From: Cupriavidus pauculus
Lineage (GTDB): Bacteria > Pseudomonadota > Gammaproteobacteria > Burkholderiales > Burkholderiaceae
Assembly (NCBI RefSeq): GCF_002858765.1
Contig: NZ_PJRP01000002.1
Coordinates: 62,001 to 126,000, forward strand
Reading direction: 5' to 3'
Length of the DNA stretch: 64,000 nucleotides
Shown here: one piece after another, positions 1-9,649 of the stretch
Layout of the letters: the number at the start of each line of letters is the position of its first letter
Position numbering within the stretch: the first letter of the stretch is position 1
Notes under the pieces: generated by a model
What the model was told of the DNA's origin: nothing
Seen by the model: the letters and a program-made list of their open reading frames with translations, nothing else
Database searches by the model: none
Translations under genes and position numbers: made by a program

Positions 1-892
1 TCGAGCGCCATGAGCGCCATGAGCGGCAGTGGCGGCGCGCTGTCGCAGGCGAAATCGCCGTCGTAATCGTCTTCGATCACACAGGCTCCGACGTGCGCGG
101 CCCAATCCAGCAAGGCGCGGCGCCGGTCCATCGACATGGCGTAGCCGAGCGGATACTGGTGCGACGGCGTGGCGTACGCCAACTGCATCGGCGCGCGTGG
201 TAGTGCGTGCGTACACAGCCCGTCCGCATCGATCGGTACGGCGAACCGCTCTGCGTGCCGGAGGTGGGGCAGATTCAGAAGCCCGCACAGCCAGGTGATT
301 CCACCACAACGTGGTCACCGTGATGGACCAGATGCGCGGCAAGCAGGTGCAGTGCCTTCTGGACGCCGGCGACGATCTGCGTCGGATCGACCGCCAGCGC
401 GCGGGTTGCGGCGAGATAATCGGCAATCTGCATGCGCAGGCCCAGAGGCCCTCTGCCGATGGGTATTCGCTGATCGCGTGCCGCATCTGGCGCAGCAGCA
501 GGTTCGACAGCATGGCCCAGCGGCGGGCGGGGATATGCCGGCACGTGCCTGCGACGATTTCGATGGTCGTGGCGGCGCCTCTGGCTTGACCGTCGTTGCC
601 GGGGAAGGGGCCGGCAACGACGACGCGCGGGGAATCGCTCCCGCCACAGGAAACCGCGTCCCGGCTCGCCCCGCAGCAGGCCGGCATCCGTTAGGCCCTC
701 ATAGGCGCCCACCACCGTGTTGCGCGAGACGCGCAACATGGCAACCAGGCAGGCGATGGACGGAAGCCGGTCATTCGGCTGAAGACTGCCGGACAGGATC
801 ATGTGTTCCACCTGCCGCATGATCTGCTGCTTGTACGGTTCCGACCCGTCGCGCAGGATCTCGATCGGCAGGGAAAAGGAATGGCGCTACAT
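1..892 (-). pseudogene. MocR-family (GntR-HTH + aminotransferase-like) regulator, decayed and cut by window edge
   Basis: Reading the minus strand from about 892, a GntR winged-helix domain is clear (LQPNDRLPS, LRVSRNTVVGAYEGL), followed by PLP-aminotransferase-like segments typical of MocR regulators (LGLRMQIADYLAATRAL, HHGDHVVVESPG, TPSHQYPLGYAMSMDRR, VIEDDYDGDF). These segments lie in different frames. The frame shifts near 620-660, shifts back near 460, and shifts again at 275-283, where one frame ends in TGA. The best upstream ATG (892) is followed directly by TAG. Three frame breaks and a stop after the start indicate a pseudogene. The C-terminal part lies beyond the window start. The original target is unknown. 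Confidence 0.85.
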
Positions 893-1094
893 GTCGCTGT
901 GTTAGGGACCTCGCCTGTGATGCTATGACCGGTGTGCTGCGGGGTGCTTGTGCTGGCGCAAGACTGTCGGCGGCGCGGCCGATTCCCCCGTGTCGATTGG
1001 CGTCAGTGCCACACCGTTGCAGACACATTCGGTCCGACGCGGCATGGAGTGGTATGGTTACGCCTTTCCCGGCTTTCCGATCTACTGCTGTCCC

Positions 1095-2945
1095 ATGTCG
1101 CGCGCCCTGGCGATCCTCAAAGAAGTCTTCGGCTACCACGCATTCCGTGGCACGCAAGCCGAGATCATCGACCATGTGGCGGATGGTGGCGATTGCCTGG
1201 TGCTGATGCCCACGGGCGGTGGCAAGTCGCTCTGCTATCAGATTCCGGCGTTGCTGCGCCAGCAGGCTGGCCTGGGCGTGGGCGTTGTGGTGTCGCCGCT
1301 GATCGCGCTGATGCAGGACCAAGTGGCGGCGTTGACCGAAGCCGGCGTCCGCGCGGCGGTGCTGAACTCCACATTGAGCAGCAGTGAGGCCTCGGCGGTC
1401 GAGCGCGACCTCCTGGCCGGTCGGGTGGACGTGCTCTATGTGGCGCCGGAGCGGCTGATGACGCCGCGCTTTCTGGATCTGCTGGATCGCACGCGCGTTG
1501 GTTTGTTCGCCATCGACGAGGCCCATTGCGTATCGCAGTGGGGCCACGACTTCCGGCCGGAATATATCCAGTTGTCGGTGCTGCATGAGCGCTTCCCGAA
1601 TGTGCCGCGCATTGCGCTGACGGCCACGGCCGATGCGCTGACGCGCAACGAGATCATCGAGCGGCTGGCGCTCGATGATGCGCGGGTCTTCATTTCCAGC
1701 TTCGATCGTCCCAATATCCGCTACCGCATCGTCGAGAAGGACAACGCGCGGCAGCAACTGCTGGCCTTCATCAAGGCCGAGCATATGAATGGCGACGGCG
1801 GGCACGACAGCGGCATCGTCTATTGCCTGTCGCGCAAGAAGGTCGAAGATACTGCGCAATGGCTGACAAGCCACGGCATCAACGCGCTGGGCTACCACGC
1901 CGGCATGGACGCGCAGGTGCGGCAGCATCACCAGGCACGCTTCCGCGAGGAAGAGGGCATCGTGATGGTGGCCACCATTGCGTTCGGCATGGGCATCGAC
2001 AAGCCCGATGTGCGGTTTGTGGCGCACCTGGACCTGCCCAAGAGCATGGAAGGCTATTACCAGGAAACCGGTCGAGCTGGCCGCGATGGGCTGCCGGCCA
2101 ATGCCTGGATGGCGTATGGGCTTGGCGACGTCGTGCAGCAGAAACGCATGATCGACGAGTCCGAAGCCGACGAGGCGCACAAGCGCGTGTCATCGTCCAA
2201 GCTCGACGCGCTGTTGGGCCTGTGCGAAACGGCAGGCTGCCGGCGCGTGCGGATCCTGGCCTATTTCGAGGAATCGGCGGGCCCGTGCGGCAACTGCGAT
2301 ACGTGCCTGGAGCCGCCTGCCACCTGGGACGGCACCCGAGAAGCGCAAATGGCGCTGTCGTGCGTGTACCGCACGGCGCAGGCCAGCCGCGTGCATTTCG
2401 GCTCGACCCACCTGATCGACGTGCTGCGCGGCAATGCCAGCGAGAAGATCCGACAGTGGAGCCACGACAAGGTGTCGACCTTCGGCATCGGCAAGGACCT
2501 GTCGGTTGCGGAATGGCATGCCATCTTCCGACAGCTGATTGCCCATGGCCTGCTGGTGATCGACCACGGCGGCCACGGCGCCCTGCTGCTTGGTGATCCG
2601 GCGCGGGCGGTGCTCAAGGGCGAGCAGTCGGTCACGCTGCGCCGGCAGGTCAGCAAGCCGGGCAAGTCCGGCGAGCGGGCGGGGCGCGGCGGGCCGCGGA
2701 CCGATCACACGGCCACGATGGATGCCGATACGCTGTCCAACTGGGAGGCGCTGCGGGCCTGGCGCACGAGCACCGCCAAGTCGCACGGCGTGCCAGCGTA
2801 CGTCATCTTCCACGACGCCACGCTGGCCGAGCTTGCGCGCAGCGCGCCGGCCTCGCTCGACGAACTGGCTGAAGTGCCCGGAATTGGTGCATCCAAGCTT
2901 GAGCGCTACGGCGAGGAAATCCTGGAAGCCCTGCGCGAGGTCTGA
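1095..2945 (+). CDS. recQ: ATP-dependent DNA helicase RecQ
   Basis: 3'-5' DNA helicase of recombination and fork repair, 616 residues with the chosen start (E. coli RecQ is 609). Visible are Walker A ([11 protein letters not shown]), the DEAH box followed by [13 protein letters not shown], and motif VI ([10 protein letters not shown]). The RQC zinc cysteines ([20 protein letters not shown]) and a C-terminal HRDC domain ([16 protein letters not shown]) follow. The frame is open further upstream to 948, but homology begins at MSRALAIL, so 1095 is preferred although no strong ribosome binding site is visible. It lies directly upstream of the str operon, as in related Burkholderiaceae. Confidence 0.95.
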   Translation: MSRALAILKEVFGYHAFRGTQAEIIDHVADGGDCLVLMPTGGGKSLCYQIPALLRQQAGLGVGVVVSPLIALMQDQVAALTEAGVRAAVLNSTLSSSEASAVERDLLAGRVDVLYVAPERLMTPRFLDLLDRTRVGLFAIDEAHCVSQWGHDFRPEYIQLSVLHERFPNVPRIALTATADALTRNEIIERLALDDARVFISSFDRPNIRYRIVEKDNARQQLLAFIKAEHMNGDGGHDSGIVYCLSRKKVEDTAQWLTSHGINALGYHAGMDAQVRQHHQARFREEEGIVMVATIAFGMGIDKPDVRFVAHLDLPKSMEGYYQETGRAGRDGLPANAWMAYGLGDVVQQKRMIDESEADEAHKRVSSSKLDALLGLCETAGCRRVRILAYFEESAGPCGNCDTCLEPPATWDGTREAQMALSCVYRTAQASRVHFGSTHLIDVLRGNASEKIRQWSHDKVSTFGIGKDLSVAEWHAIFRQLIAHGLLVIDHGGHGALLLGDPARAVLKGEQSVTLRRQVSKPGKSGERAGRGGPRTDHTATMDADTLSNWEALRAWRTSTAKSHGVPAYVIFHDATLAELARSAPASLDELAEVPGIGASKLERYGEEILEALREV

Positions 2946-2971
2946 TCGTCCAGGGAGGTCCGGGCCACATA

Positions 2972-2990
2972 GGTATACGTCGCGTATACC
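2972..2990. promoter_or_regulatory. Perfect 19-bp inverted repeat upstream of str promoter (candidate operator)
   Basis: The arms GGTATACG (2972-2979) and CGTATACC (2983-2990) are exact reverse complements around the spacer TCG. The element ends two bases before the -35 hexamer, with its centre at about -47 from the inferred start. This suits a dimeric regulator contacting RNA polymerase, but I do not recognise the regulator. Confidence 0.5.
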
Positions 2991-3111
2991 CCTTGACCGT
3001 TGCCAACGCCGCTGCTAGAGTGCCAGATTCGAGTTTTTGGCTTTGGATTTCGCACGTCCCTCGGAATTGTGCCCTCAGCGGCGCAACCAGGCAGACGGCA
3101 GCGGGATCCGG

Positions 3112-3133
3112 GCGAGCTCGCGCTCTTTGGCAA
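3112..3133 (+). promoter_or_regulatory. boxA-like antitermination element in str leader
   Basis: CGCTCTTTGGCAA (3121-3133) matches the E. coli rRNA boxA TGCTCTTTAACAA at 10 of 13 positions. It is immediately preceded by the small palindrome GCGAGCTCGC (3112-3121), in the relative place of boxB. NusB/S10 binding is inferred, not shown. Confidence 0.45.
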
Positions 3134-3256
3134 GTCTGTCACTTCACAGCCCTTCCTTCAGAGCGTCCGCTCACCTTTCCCGTCCAAAACCCGTAGTTGC
3201 CCCTTGGTCAGAGCCTGACGAAGGGGTGTTTTTGTAAAACCAAGCTGGATTGAACA

Positions 3257-3634
3257 ATGCCAACTATCAACCAACTGGTTCGCAAGCCGCGCGTCTCTGA
3301 AGTCGTCAAGAGCAAGAGCCCGGCGCTTGAGAACTGCCCCCAGCGTCGCGGCGTGTGCACCCGTGTGTACACCACGACGCCGAAGAAGCCGAACTCGGCA
3401 CTGCGTAAGGTCGCCAAGGTGCGCCTGACCAACGGTTTCGAAGTCATTTCGTATATCGGCGGCGAAGGCCACAACCTGCAGGAACACTCGGTCGTGCTGA
3501 TCCGCGGCGGCCGTGTGAAGGATCTGCCGGGTGTGCGTTACCACATCGTCCGTGGTTCGCTGGATCTGCAAGGCGTGAAGGACCGTCGGCAGGCCCGTTC
3601 GAAGTACGGTGCGAAGCGTCCGAAGGCTGCCTAA
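3257..3634 (+). CDS. rpsL: 30S ribosomal protein S12
   Basis: S12 of the 30S decoding centre, 125 residues, the usual length. The conserved segments [11 protein letters not shown] and [12 protein letters not shown] are intact, and both lysines that mutate in streptomycin resistance (K43 and K88 type positions) are wild type. First gene of the str operon, about 230 nt downstream of the inferred transcription start. A structured 211-nt gap follows before rpsG. Confidence 0.98.
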   Translation: MPTINQLVRKPRVSEVVKSKSPALENCPQRRGVCTRVYTTTPKKPNSALRKVAKVRLTNGFEVISYIGGEGHNLQEHSVVLIRGGRVKDLPGVRYHIVRGSLDLQGVKDRRQARSKYGAKRPKAA

Positions 3635-3845
3635 GCTTCTACGCAAAGTAATATCCGACAGCCGTGACAGGACGTCATGGGGCTGTCACCAGGCGGCGGT
3701 ACAACGGAGCGTTTTTTGTGCGCCGTGCCGTCGAGTAAGTGGTCACCCGGCGAATTTGCTCCAGTCAGCAGGACTGGCAAGCTAGTTGGTGGCCGGAGAG
3801 CGGAAATATTCAGACCGCCTCTCAACTGAATCTTAAGGAAAGAAG
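3635..3845 (+). promoter_or_regulatory. rpsL-rpsG intercistronic structured region
   Basis: A hairpin spans 3657-3687: GACAGCC pairs with GGCTGTC, and an inner CGTGAC/GTCATG stem closes on AGGAC. In E. coli, S7 represses str translation by binding the rpsL-rpsG junction, so this unusually long junction is the natural candidate for an equivalent site. The function is inferred. No coding sequence is seen here. Confidence 0.4.
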
Positions 3846-4316
3846 ATGCCACGTCGTCGTGAAGTCCCCAAGCGGGACGTTTTGCCTGATCCGAAGTTCG
3901 GTAACGTTGAAGTTGCCAAGTTCATGAATGTGCTGATGCTGGACGGCAAGAAGTCGGTTGCCGAACGTATCGTGTACGGCGCGTTCGACCAGATCGAAAA
4001 GAAGGCAGGCAAGGCCCCCATCGAAGTGTTCTCCGTTGCCATCAACAACGTGAAGCCGGTGGTGGAAGTGAAGAGCCGTCGCGTGGGCGGCGCCAACTAT
4101 CAGGTTCCGGTCGAAGTCCGTCCGTCGCGTCGTTTGGCATTGGCGATGCGTTGGCTGCGCGAGGCCGCGAAAAAACGCAGCGAGAAGTCGATGGCGCTGC
4201 GCCTGGCAGGTGAGCTGCTGGAGGCTGCAGAAGGTCGTGGTGGCGCAATGAAGAAGCGCGACGAAGTACACCGCATGGCCGAAGCCAACAAGGCGTTCTC
4301 GCACTTCCGCTTCTAA
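3846..4316 (+). CDS. rpsG: 30S ribosomal protein S7
   Basis: S7, a primary assembly protein of the 30S head, 156 residues. The start [18 protein letters not shown] and the segment [11 protein letters not shown] are characteristic. The ATG follows AAGGAAAGAAG, a good ribosome binding site. In E. coli S7 is the autogenous repressor of the str operon. Confidence 0.98.
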
Positions 4317-4342
4317 GGCGCGCGAAAAACGCTGTTGGTTGC

Positions 4343-4379
4343 CGGGCGGGCTGTGTTTTCACACATCTCGCCCGTTTGT
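4343..4379 (+). other. Hairpin in rpsG-fusA gap
   Basis: CGGGCG (4343-4348) pairs with CGCCCG (4369-4374), with an inner TGTG/CACA stem around TTTT, followed by TTTGTGTT. It could act as a partial terminator or an mRNA processing or stability element between rpsG and fusA. Confidence 0.35.
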
Positions 4380-4434
4380 GTTAAGGGCGCAGGTCATGAG
4401 ATTTCTGCGCCTCATGGACGAATAGAGGATTAAA

Positions 4435-6543
<2,109 letters not shown>

Positions 6544-6551
6544 TTAAGTTT

Positions 6552-6580
6552 CGCCGCCATGCAGGACCTGCGTGGCGGCG
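6552..6580 (+). other. Strong hairpin in fusA-tuf gap
   Basis: A 14-bp stem, with one G-U pair, is formed by CGCCGCCATGCAGG (6552-6565) and CCTGCGTGGCGGCG (6567-6580). There is no T-tract, so complete termination is unlikely. Attenuation or protection of the upstream mRNA end is more plausible. Confidence 0.45.
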
Positions 6581-6621
6581 CAAAGAATTGAATCTGACTG
6601 TATTCCATTAGGAGCTGAAAC

Positions 6622-7812
6622 ATGGCAAAGGAAAAGTTCGAGCGGACCAAGCCGCACGTGAACGTAGGTACGATTGGTCACGTTGACCACGGCAAGACGA
6701 CGCTGACGGCAGCGATTGCCACGGTGCTGGCTGCGAAGTTCGGCGGCGCCGCCAAGAAGTACGACGAAATCGACGCAGCGCCGGAAGAAAAGGCACGCGG
6801 CATCACGATCAACACCGCACACGTGGAATACGAGACGGCCAACCGCCACTACGCCCACGTTGACTGCCCGGGCCACGCTGACTATGTGAAGAACATGATC
6901 ACGGGCGCTGCGCAGATGGACGGCGCGATCCTGGTTTGCTCGGCCGCTGACGGCCCGATGCCGCAAACGCGCGAGCACATCCTGCTGGCCCGTCAGGTTG
7001 GCGTGCCGTACATCATCGTGTTCCTGAACAAGTGCGACATGGTGGACGACGCCGAGCTGCTGGAACTGGTGGAAATGGAAGTGCGCGAACTTCTGTCGAA
7101 GTACGACTTCCCGGGCGACGACACCCCGATCATCAAGGGTTCGGCCAAGCTGGCGCTGGAAGGCGACAAGGGCGAGCTGGGCGAAGTGGCGATCATGAAC
7201 CTGGCCGACGCGCTGGATTCGTACATCCCGACGCCGGAGCGCGCTGTTGACGGTACGTTCCTGATGCCGGTGGAAGACGTGTTCTCGATCTCGGGTCGCG
7301 GTACCGTGGTGACGGGCCGTATCGAGCGTGGCGTGGTCAAGGTCGGTGAAGAAATCGAAATCGTGGGTATCCGCCCGACGGTGAAGACGACTTGCACGGG
7401 CGTGGAAATGTTCCGCAAGCTGCTGGACCAAGGTCAAGCTGGCGACAACGTGGGTCTGCTGCTGCGCGGCACGAAGCGCGAAGACGTGGAGCGTGGTCAA
7501 GTTCTGTGCAAGCCGGGCTCGATCAAGCCGCACACGCACTTCACGGGTGAGGTCTACATCCTGTCGAAGGACGAAGGCGGCCGTCACACGCCGTTCTTCA
7601 ACAACTACCGCCCGCAGTTCTACTTCCGTACGACCGACGTGACTGGCTCGATCGAGCTGCCGCAGGACAAGGAAATGGTCATGCCGGGTGACAACGTGTC
7701 GATCACCGTCAAGCTGATCGCCCCGATCGCCATGGAAGAAGGCCTGCGCTTCGCAATCCGCGAAGGTGGCCGTACCGTCGGCGCCGGCGTTGTGGCAAAG
7801 ATCCTCGACTAA
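6622..7812 (+). CDS. tuf: Elongation factor Tu
   Basis: GTPase that delivers aminoacyl-tRNA to the ribosome, 396 residues. G1 [11 protein letters not shown]3 DCPGHADY and G4 NKCDMVDD are all intact. The start is preceded by TAGGAGCTGAAAC. It ends the str gene set. Betaproteobacteria normally have a second, near-identical tuf near rplK/secE, outside this window. Confidence 0.98.
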   Translation: MAKEKFERTKPHVNVGTIGHVDHGKTTLTAAIATVLAAKFGGAAKKYDEIDAAPEEKARGITINTAHVEYETANRHYAHVDCPGHADYVKNMITGAAQMDGAILVCSAADGPMPQTREHILLARQVGVPYIIVFLNKCDMVDDAELLELVEMEVRELLSKYDFPGDDTPIIKGSAKLALEGDKGELGEVAIMNLADALDSYIPTPERAVDGTFLMPVEDVFSISGRGTVVTGRIERGVVKVGEEIEIVGIRPTVKTTCTGVEMFRKLLDQGQAGDNVGLLLRGTKREDVERGQVLCKPGSIKPHTHFTGEVYILSKDEGGRHTPFFNNYRPQFYFRTTDVTGSIELPQDKEMVMPGDNVSITVKLIAPIAMEEGLRFAIREGGRTVGAGVVAKILD

Positions 7813-7823
7813 GCAACCTTCCT

Positions 7824-7854
7824 GGGACATGCCTGCAGGCATGTCCCCTATAAT
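7824..7854 (+). promoter_or_regulatory. 24-bp perfect palindrome abutting a TATAAT box, tuf-rpsJ junction
   Basis: GGGACATGCCTG (7824-7835) and CAGGCATGTCCC (7836-7847) form a perfect palindrome. The consensus -10 hexamer TATAAT (7849-7854) starts two bases later. A poor -35 (GGGACA, 7824-7829, 19-nt spacing) would lie inside the palindrome. This may be a tuf 3' hairpin combined with a secondary rpsJ promoter. Confidence 0.45.
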
Positions 7855-7871
7855 CCGGGCTCACTGCCCAT

Positions 7872-7889
7872 CGCTCTTTTAAGGAACAA
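7872..7889 (+). promoter_or_regulatory. boxA-like sequence overlapping the rpsJ ribosome binding site
   Basis: CGCTCTTTTAAGGAACAA carries the boxA core GCTCTTT and runs into the rpsJ Shine-Dalgarno (AAGGA). S10, the rpsJ product, is also NusE, which binds boxA with NusB, so autoregulation is conceivable. The match is short and could be chance. Confidence 0.25.
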
Positions 7890-7891
7890 TC

Positions 7892-8200
7892 ATGCAGAAC
7901 CAGAAGATCCGTATCCGCCTGAAGGCTTTCGACTATCGCCTGATCGACCAGTCGGCCGCCGAAATCGTGGATACCGCCAAGCGTACCGGCGCGATCGTCA
8001 AGGGCCCGGTGCCCCTGCCGACCCGCATCCAGCGCTTCGACATCCTGCGTTCGCCGCACGTCAACAAGACCAGCCGCGATCAGTTCGAGATCCGCACGCA
8101 CCAGCGTCTGATGGACATCGTCGACCCGACGGACAAGACCGTTGACGCGCTGATGAAGCTCGACCTGCCGGCCGGCGTGGACGTCGAGATCAAGGTGTAA
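7892..8200 (+). CDS. rpsJ: 30S ribosomal protein S10 / NusE
   Basis: S10 of the 30S head, 102 residues, also the antitermination factor NusE. Typical segments are [17 protein letters not shown] and [20 protein letters not shown]. It normally heads the S10 operon directly before rplC. Here it is followed by a strong terminator and a five-gene accessory cassette, so it is effectively the last gene of a tuf-rpsJ unit. Confidence 0.98.
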   Translation: MQNQKIRIRLKAFDYRLIDQSAAEIVDTAKRTGAIVKGPVPLPTRIQRFDILRSPHVNKTSRDQFEIRTHQRLMDIVDPTDKTVDALMKLDLPAGVDVEIKV

Positions 8201-8239
8201 ATATGTTTCGGACCGCTCCGGCGGTCTGATGCAGCAAAT

Positions 8240-8267
8240 AACGGCGAACTTCGGTTCGCCGTTTTTG
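8240..8267 (+). terminator. Rho-independent terminator after rpsJ
   Basis: AACGGCGAAC (8240-8249) pairs perfectly with GTTCGCCGTT (8254-8263) around a TTCG tetraloop, and a T-run follows. A smaller hairpin, GACCGC/GCGGTC (8211-8226), precedes it. Transcription from str should stop here, before the cassette. Confidence 0.9.
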
Positions 8268-8319
8268 TTTGGTGGGCCAGCGCCGTGCTGGCCCGTTCGC
8301 CTGCGGCCCTGCAGTCCCG

Positions 8320-9333
8320 TCAGCCCCGCCCACGTCGCCGCAACGTTTCCGCCGGGCACTCCCCAAACGCGCGCCGATACTCGGCGCTGAACCGTCCCAG
8401 GTGGGCAAAGCCCCAGCGCAACGCTGCGGCCGTGACCGACGAAAGCGTCGCGTCATTGAGCAGATCCTGCCGTACCCGTTCCAGCCTGACCGTGCGCAGA
8501 TAGGCCATCGGGCTCAGGCCGCGATGTTCCCGAAATCCCGCATAGAGGCTGCGCAGGCTGACGCCAGCCATCTCCGCCAGCTGCGCCGGTGTCAGCGCCG
8601 CGTCGGCATGCGCGTGGATATATTCCTCGACCACCTTCACGTGCCGCGGCGCCAGGGGCTTGCCGTGCTGGCGCAGCGTGTCCGACAGGCTGTGCGGCTG
8701 GCAGGTCAGCAGCGTACCGATCACCAGTTGCTCAAGCTGGCAGGCCGTCAACGGATGGCTGGCCGCCTCGGGCGCGCGCGCCAGCGTTTCGGCCAGGTAC
8801 TGGATCAGCGCGTGCCAGCCGGCGCCGCGCCAGGCCATGTCCAGTTGAAACCGCAGCGGCTGGTACGGCTTGTGGCCCAGGTACGCGCTGCAGACCCGCT
8901 CCAGCGCGCTGCGTTCGATGCGGACAATTAACTGGTCGTTGTCTGCGCTCCAGCGCATCCGTAGCGGCTCGCTCGGGGTCAACACCGAGGCGAGCCCGGC
9001 ATCGGAAACGATGTGCTGTCCGCCGCAATGGATGTCGGCCTGGCCGGCCATCGGCATCTGCACCAGCAGGAAGTCGCCAAGTGGGCCGGGGTCGATGGTC
9101 ACGTCGCCGCCGTAGGCCAGCCGGTTGAAAGACACGGCGCCGAGCGGCGCGTGATGCATGCGCGCGTGTAGCCTGCTGCCATGCAGGGTGAGTCGATGGG
9201 GTTTGAAGACGGCGCTGACCCGGGCGCGCGTGGTGTCCAGATCGTCGGAATCGAACACGAGTCGTGCGGGGTCGTGAAGCAGGGCACCTGCCAGCGGCGG
9301 CGCGGCCGGGGCAGTGGGGGGCAGCTGCAGCAT
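8320..9333 (-). CDS. AraC/XylS-family transcriptional regulator of the indole-type cassette
   Basis: 337-residue regulator. The N-terminal part has the AraC-binding-like fold seen in XylS/BenR relatives (VFKPHRLTLHG, FLLVQMPMAG). The C-terminal double helix-turn-helix shows LTPAQLAEMAGVSLRSLYAGF and GFAHLGRFSAEYRRAFGE. The start at MLQLPP is chosen because AGGAG lies 7 nt upstream; the frame continues further upstream without similarity. It is divergent from the four-gene catabolic operon, whose upstream region carries two XylS/BenR-type half-site pairs, so it is probably the operon's inducer-dependent activator. Published iif clusters also carry an AraC-type regulator (iifR). Confidence 0.88.
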   Translation of the reverse strand: MLQLPPTAPAAPPLAGALLHDPARLVFDSDDLDTTRARVSAVFKPHRLTLHGSRLHARMHHAPLGAVSFNRLAYGGDVTIDPGPLGDFLLVQMPMAGQADIHCGGQHIVSDAGLASVLTPSEPLRMRWSADNDQLIVRIERSALERVCSAYLGHKPYQPLRFQLDMAWRGAGWHALIQYLAETLARAPEAASHPLTACQLEQLVIGTLLTCQPHSLSDTLRQHGKPLAPRHVKVVEEYIHAHADAALTPAQLAEMAGVSLRSLYAGFREHRGLSPMAYLRTVRLERVRQDLLNDATLSSVTAAALRWGFAHLGRFSAEYRRAFGECPAETLRRRGRG

Positions 9334-9649
9334 GTCTCGCTCCTGGCGGGCCGGCCCGGGCACTGCCGCCGCCAGGGATTGGCCTCCCCGGCACCGCGTG
9401 CGCGCCACATGATTCCGGCGGCGGTTCTGCCAGCTGGCACGGTGCGCGGCGGCGGAATCGCTGCGCACCACTATAGCGGATTCGCCAGTCCCCCCGTCGC
9501 GCGGCTTGAACAGCGACACACTTTCCTGCACTAATCGGATAGTCGCTGCATCAGGCGGCTAGTTTGCTGCACTGCGGGTCTCCCATCATGAAGGCAAGGA
9601 CGGAGGCGCGCAGCGGCCAAATCCACAGAATCCCACAGGAGCAAAAGGC
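9334..9649. promoter_or_regulatory. Divergent control region between AraC regulator and catabolic operon
   Basis: This 316-nt gap contains no gene. Its right half holds the tandem operator (separate entry). Downstream, CATCAT at 9584-9589 is a possible -10 with no good -35 at 17 nt, as expected for an activator-dependent promoter whose -35 overlaps the operator. The regulator's own promoter was not identified. Confidence 0.5.
9527..9561 (+). promoter_or_regulatory. Tandem XylS/BenR-type operator (TGCA-N6-GGNTA twice)
   Basis: TGCACTAATCGGATA (9527-9541) and TGCATCAGGCGGCTA (9547-9561) both fit TGCA-N6-GGNTA exactly. They are direct repeats with a 20-bp period. XylS sites at Pm have the same motif with a 21-bp period and the proximal copy touching the -35. 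Here the proximal copy ends about where a -35 for the CATCAT box would begin. Confidence 0.75.

Larger units (their letters stand above)
2946..3256 (+). promoter_or_regulatory. str operon promoter and leader region
   Basis: This 311-nt gap between recQ and rpsL contains no gene. A sigma70 promoter is visible: TTGACC at 2993-2998, 17-nt spacer, TAGAGT at 3016-3021, giving a start near 3028 and a leader of about 230 nt. A perfect inverted repeat lies directly upstream of the -35, and a boxA-like element lies in the leader (both listed separately). Confidence 0.7.
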
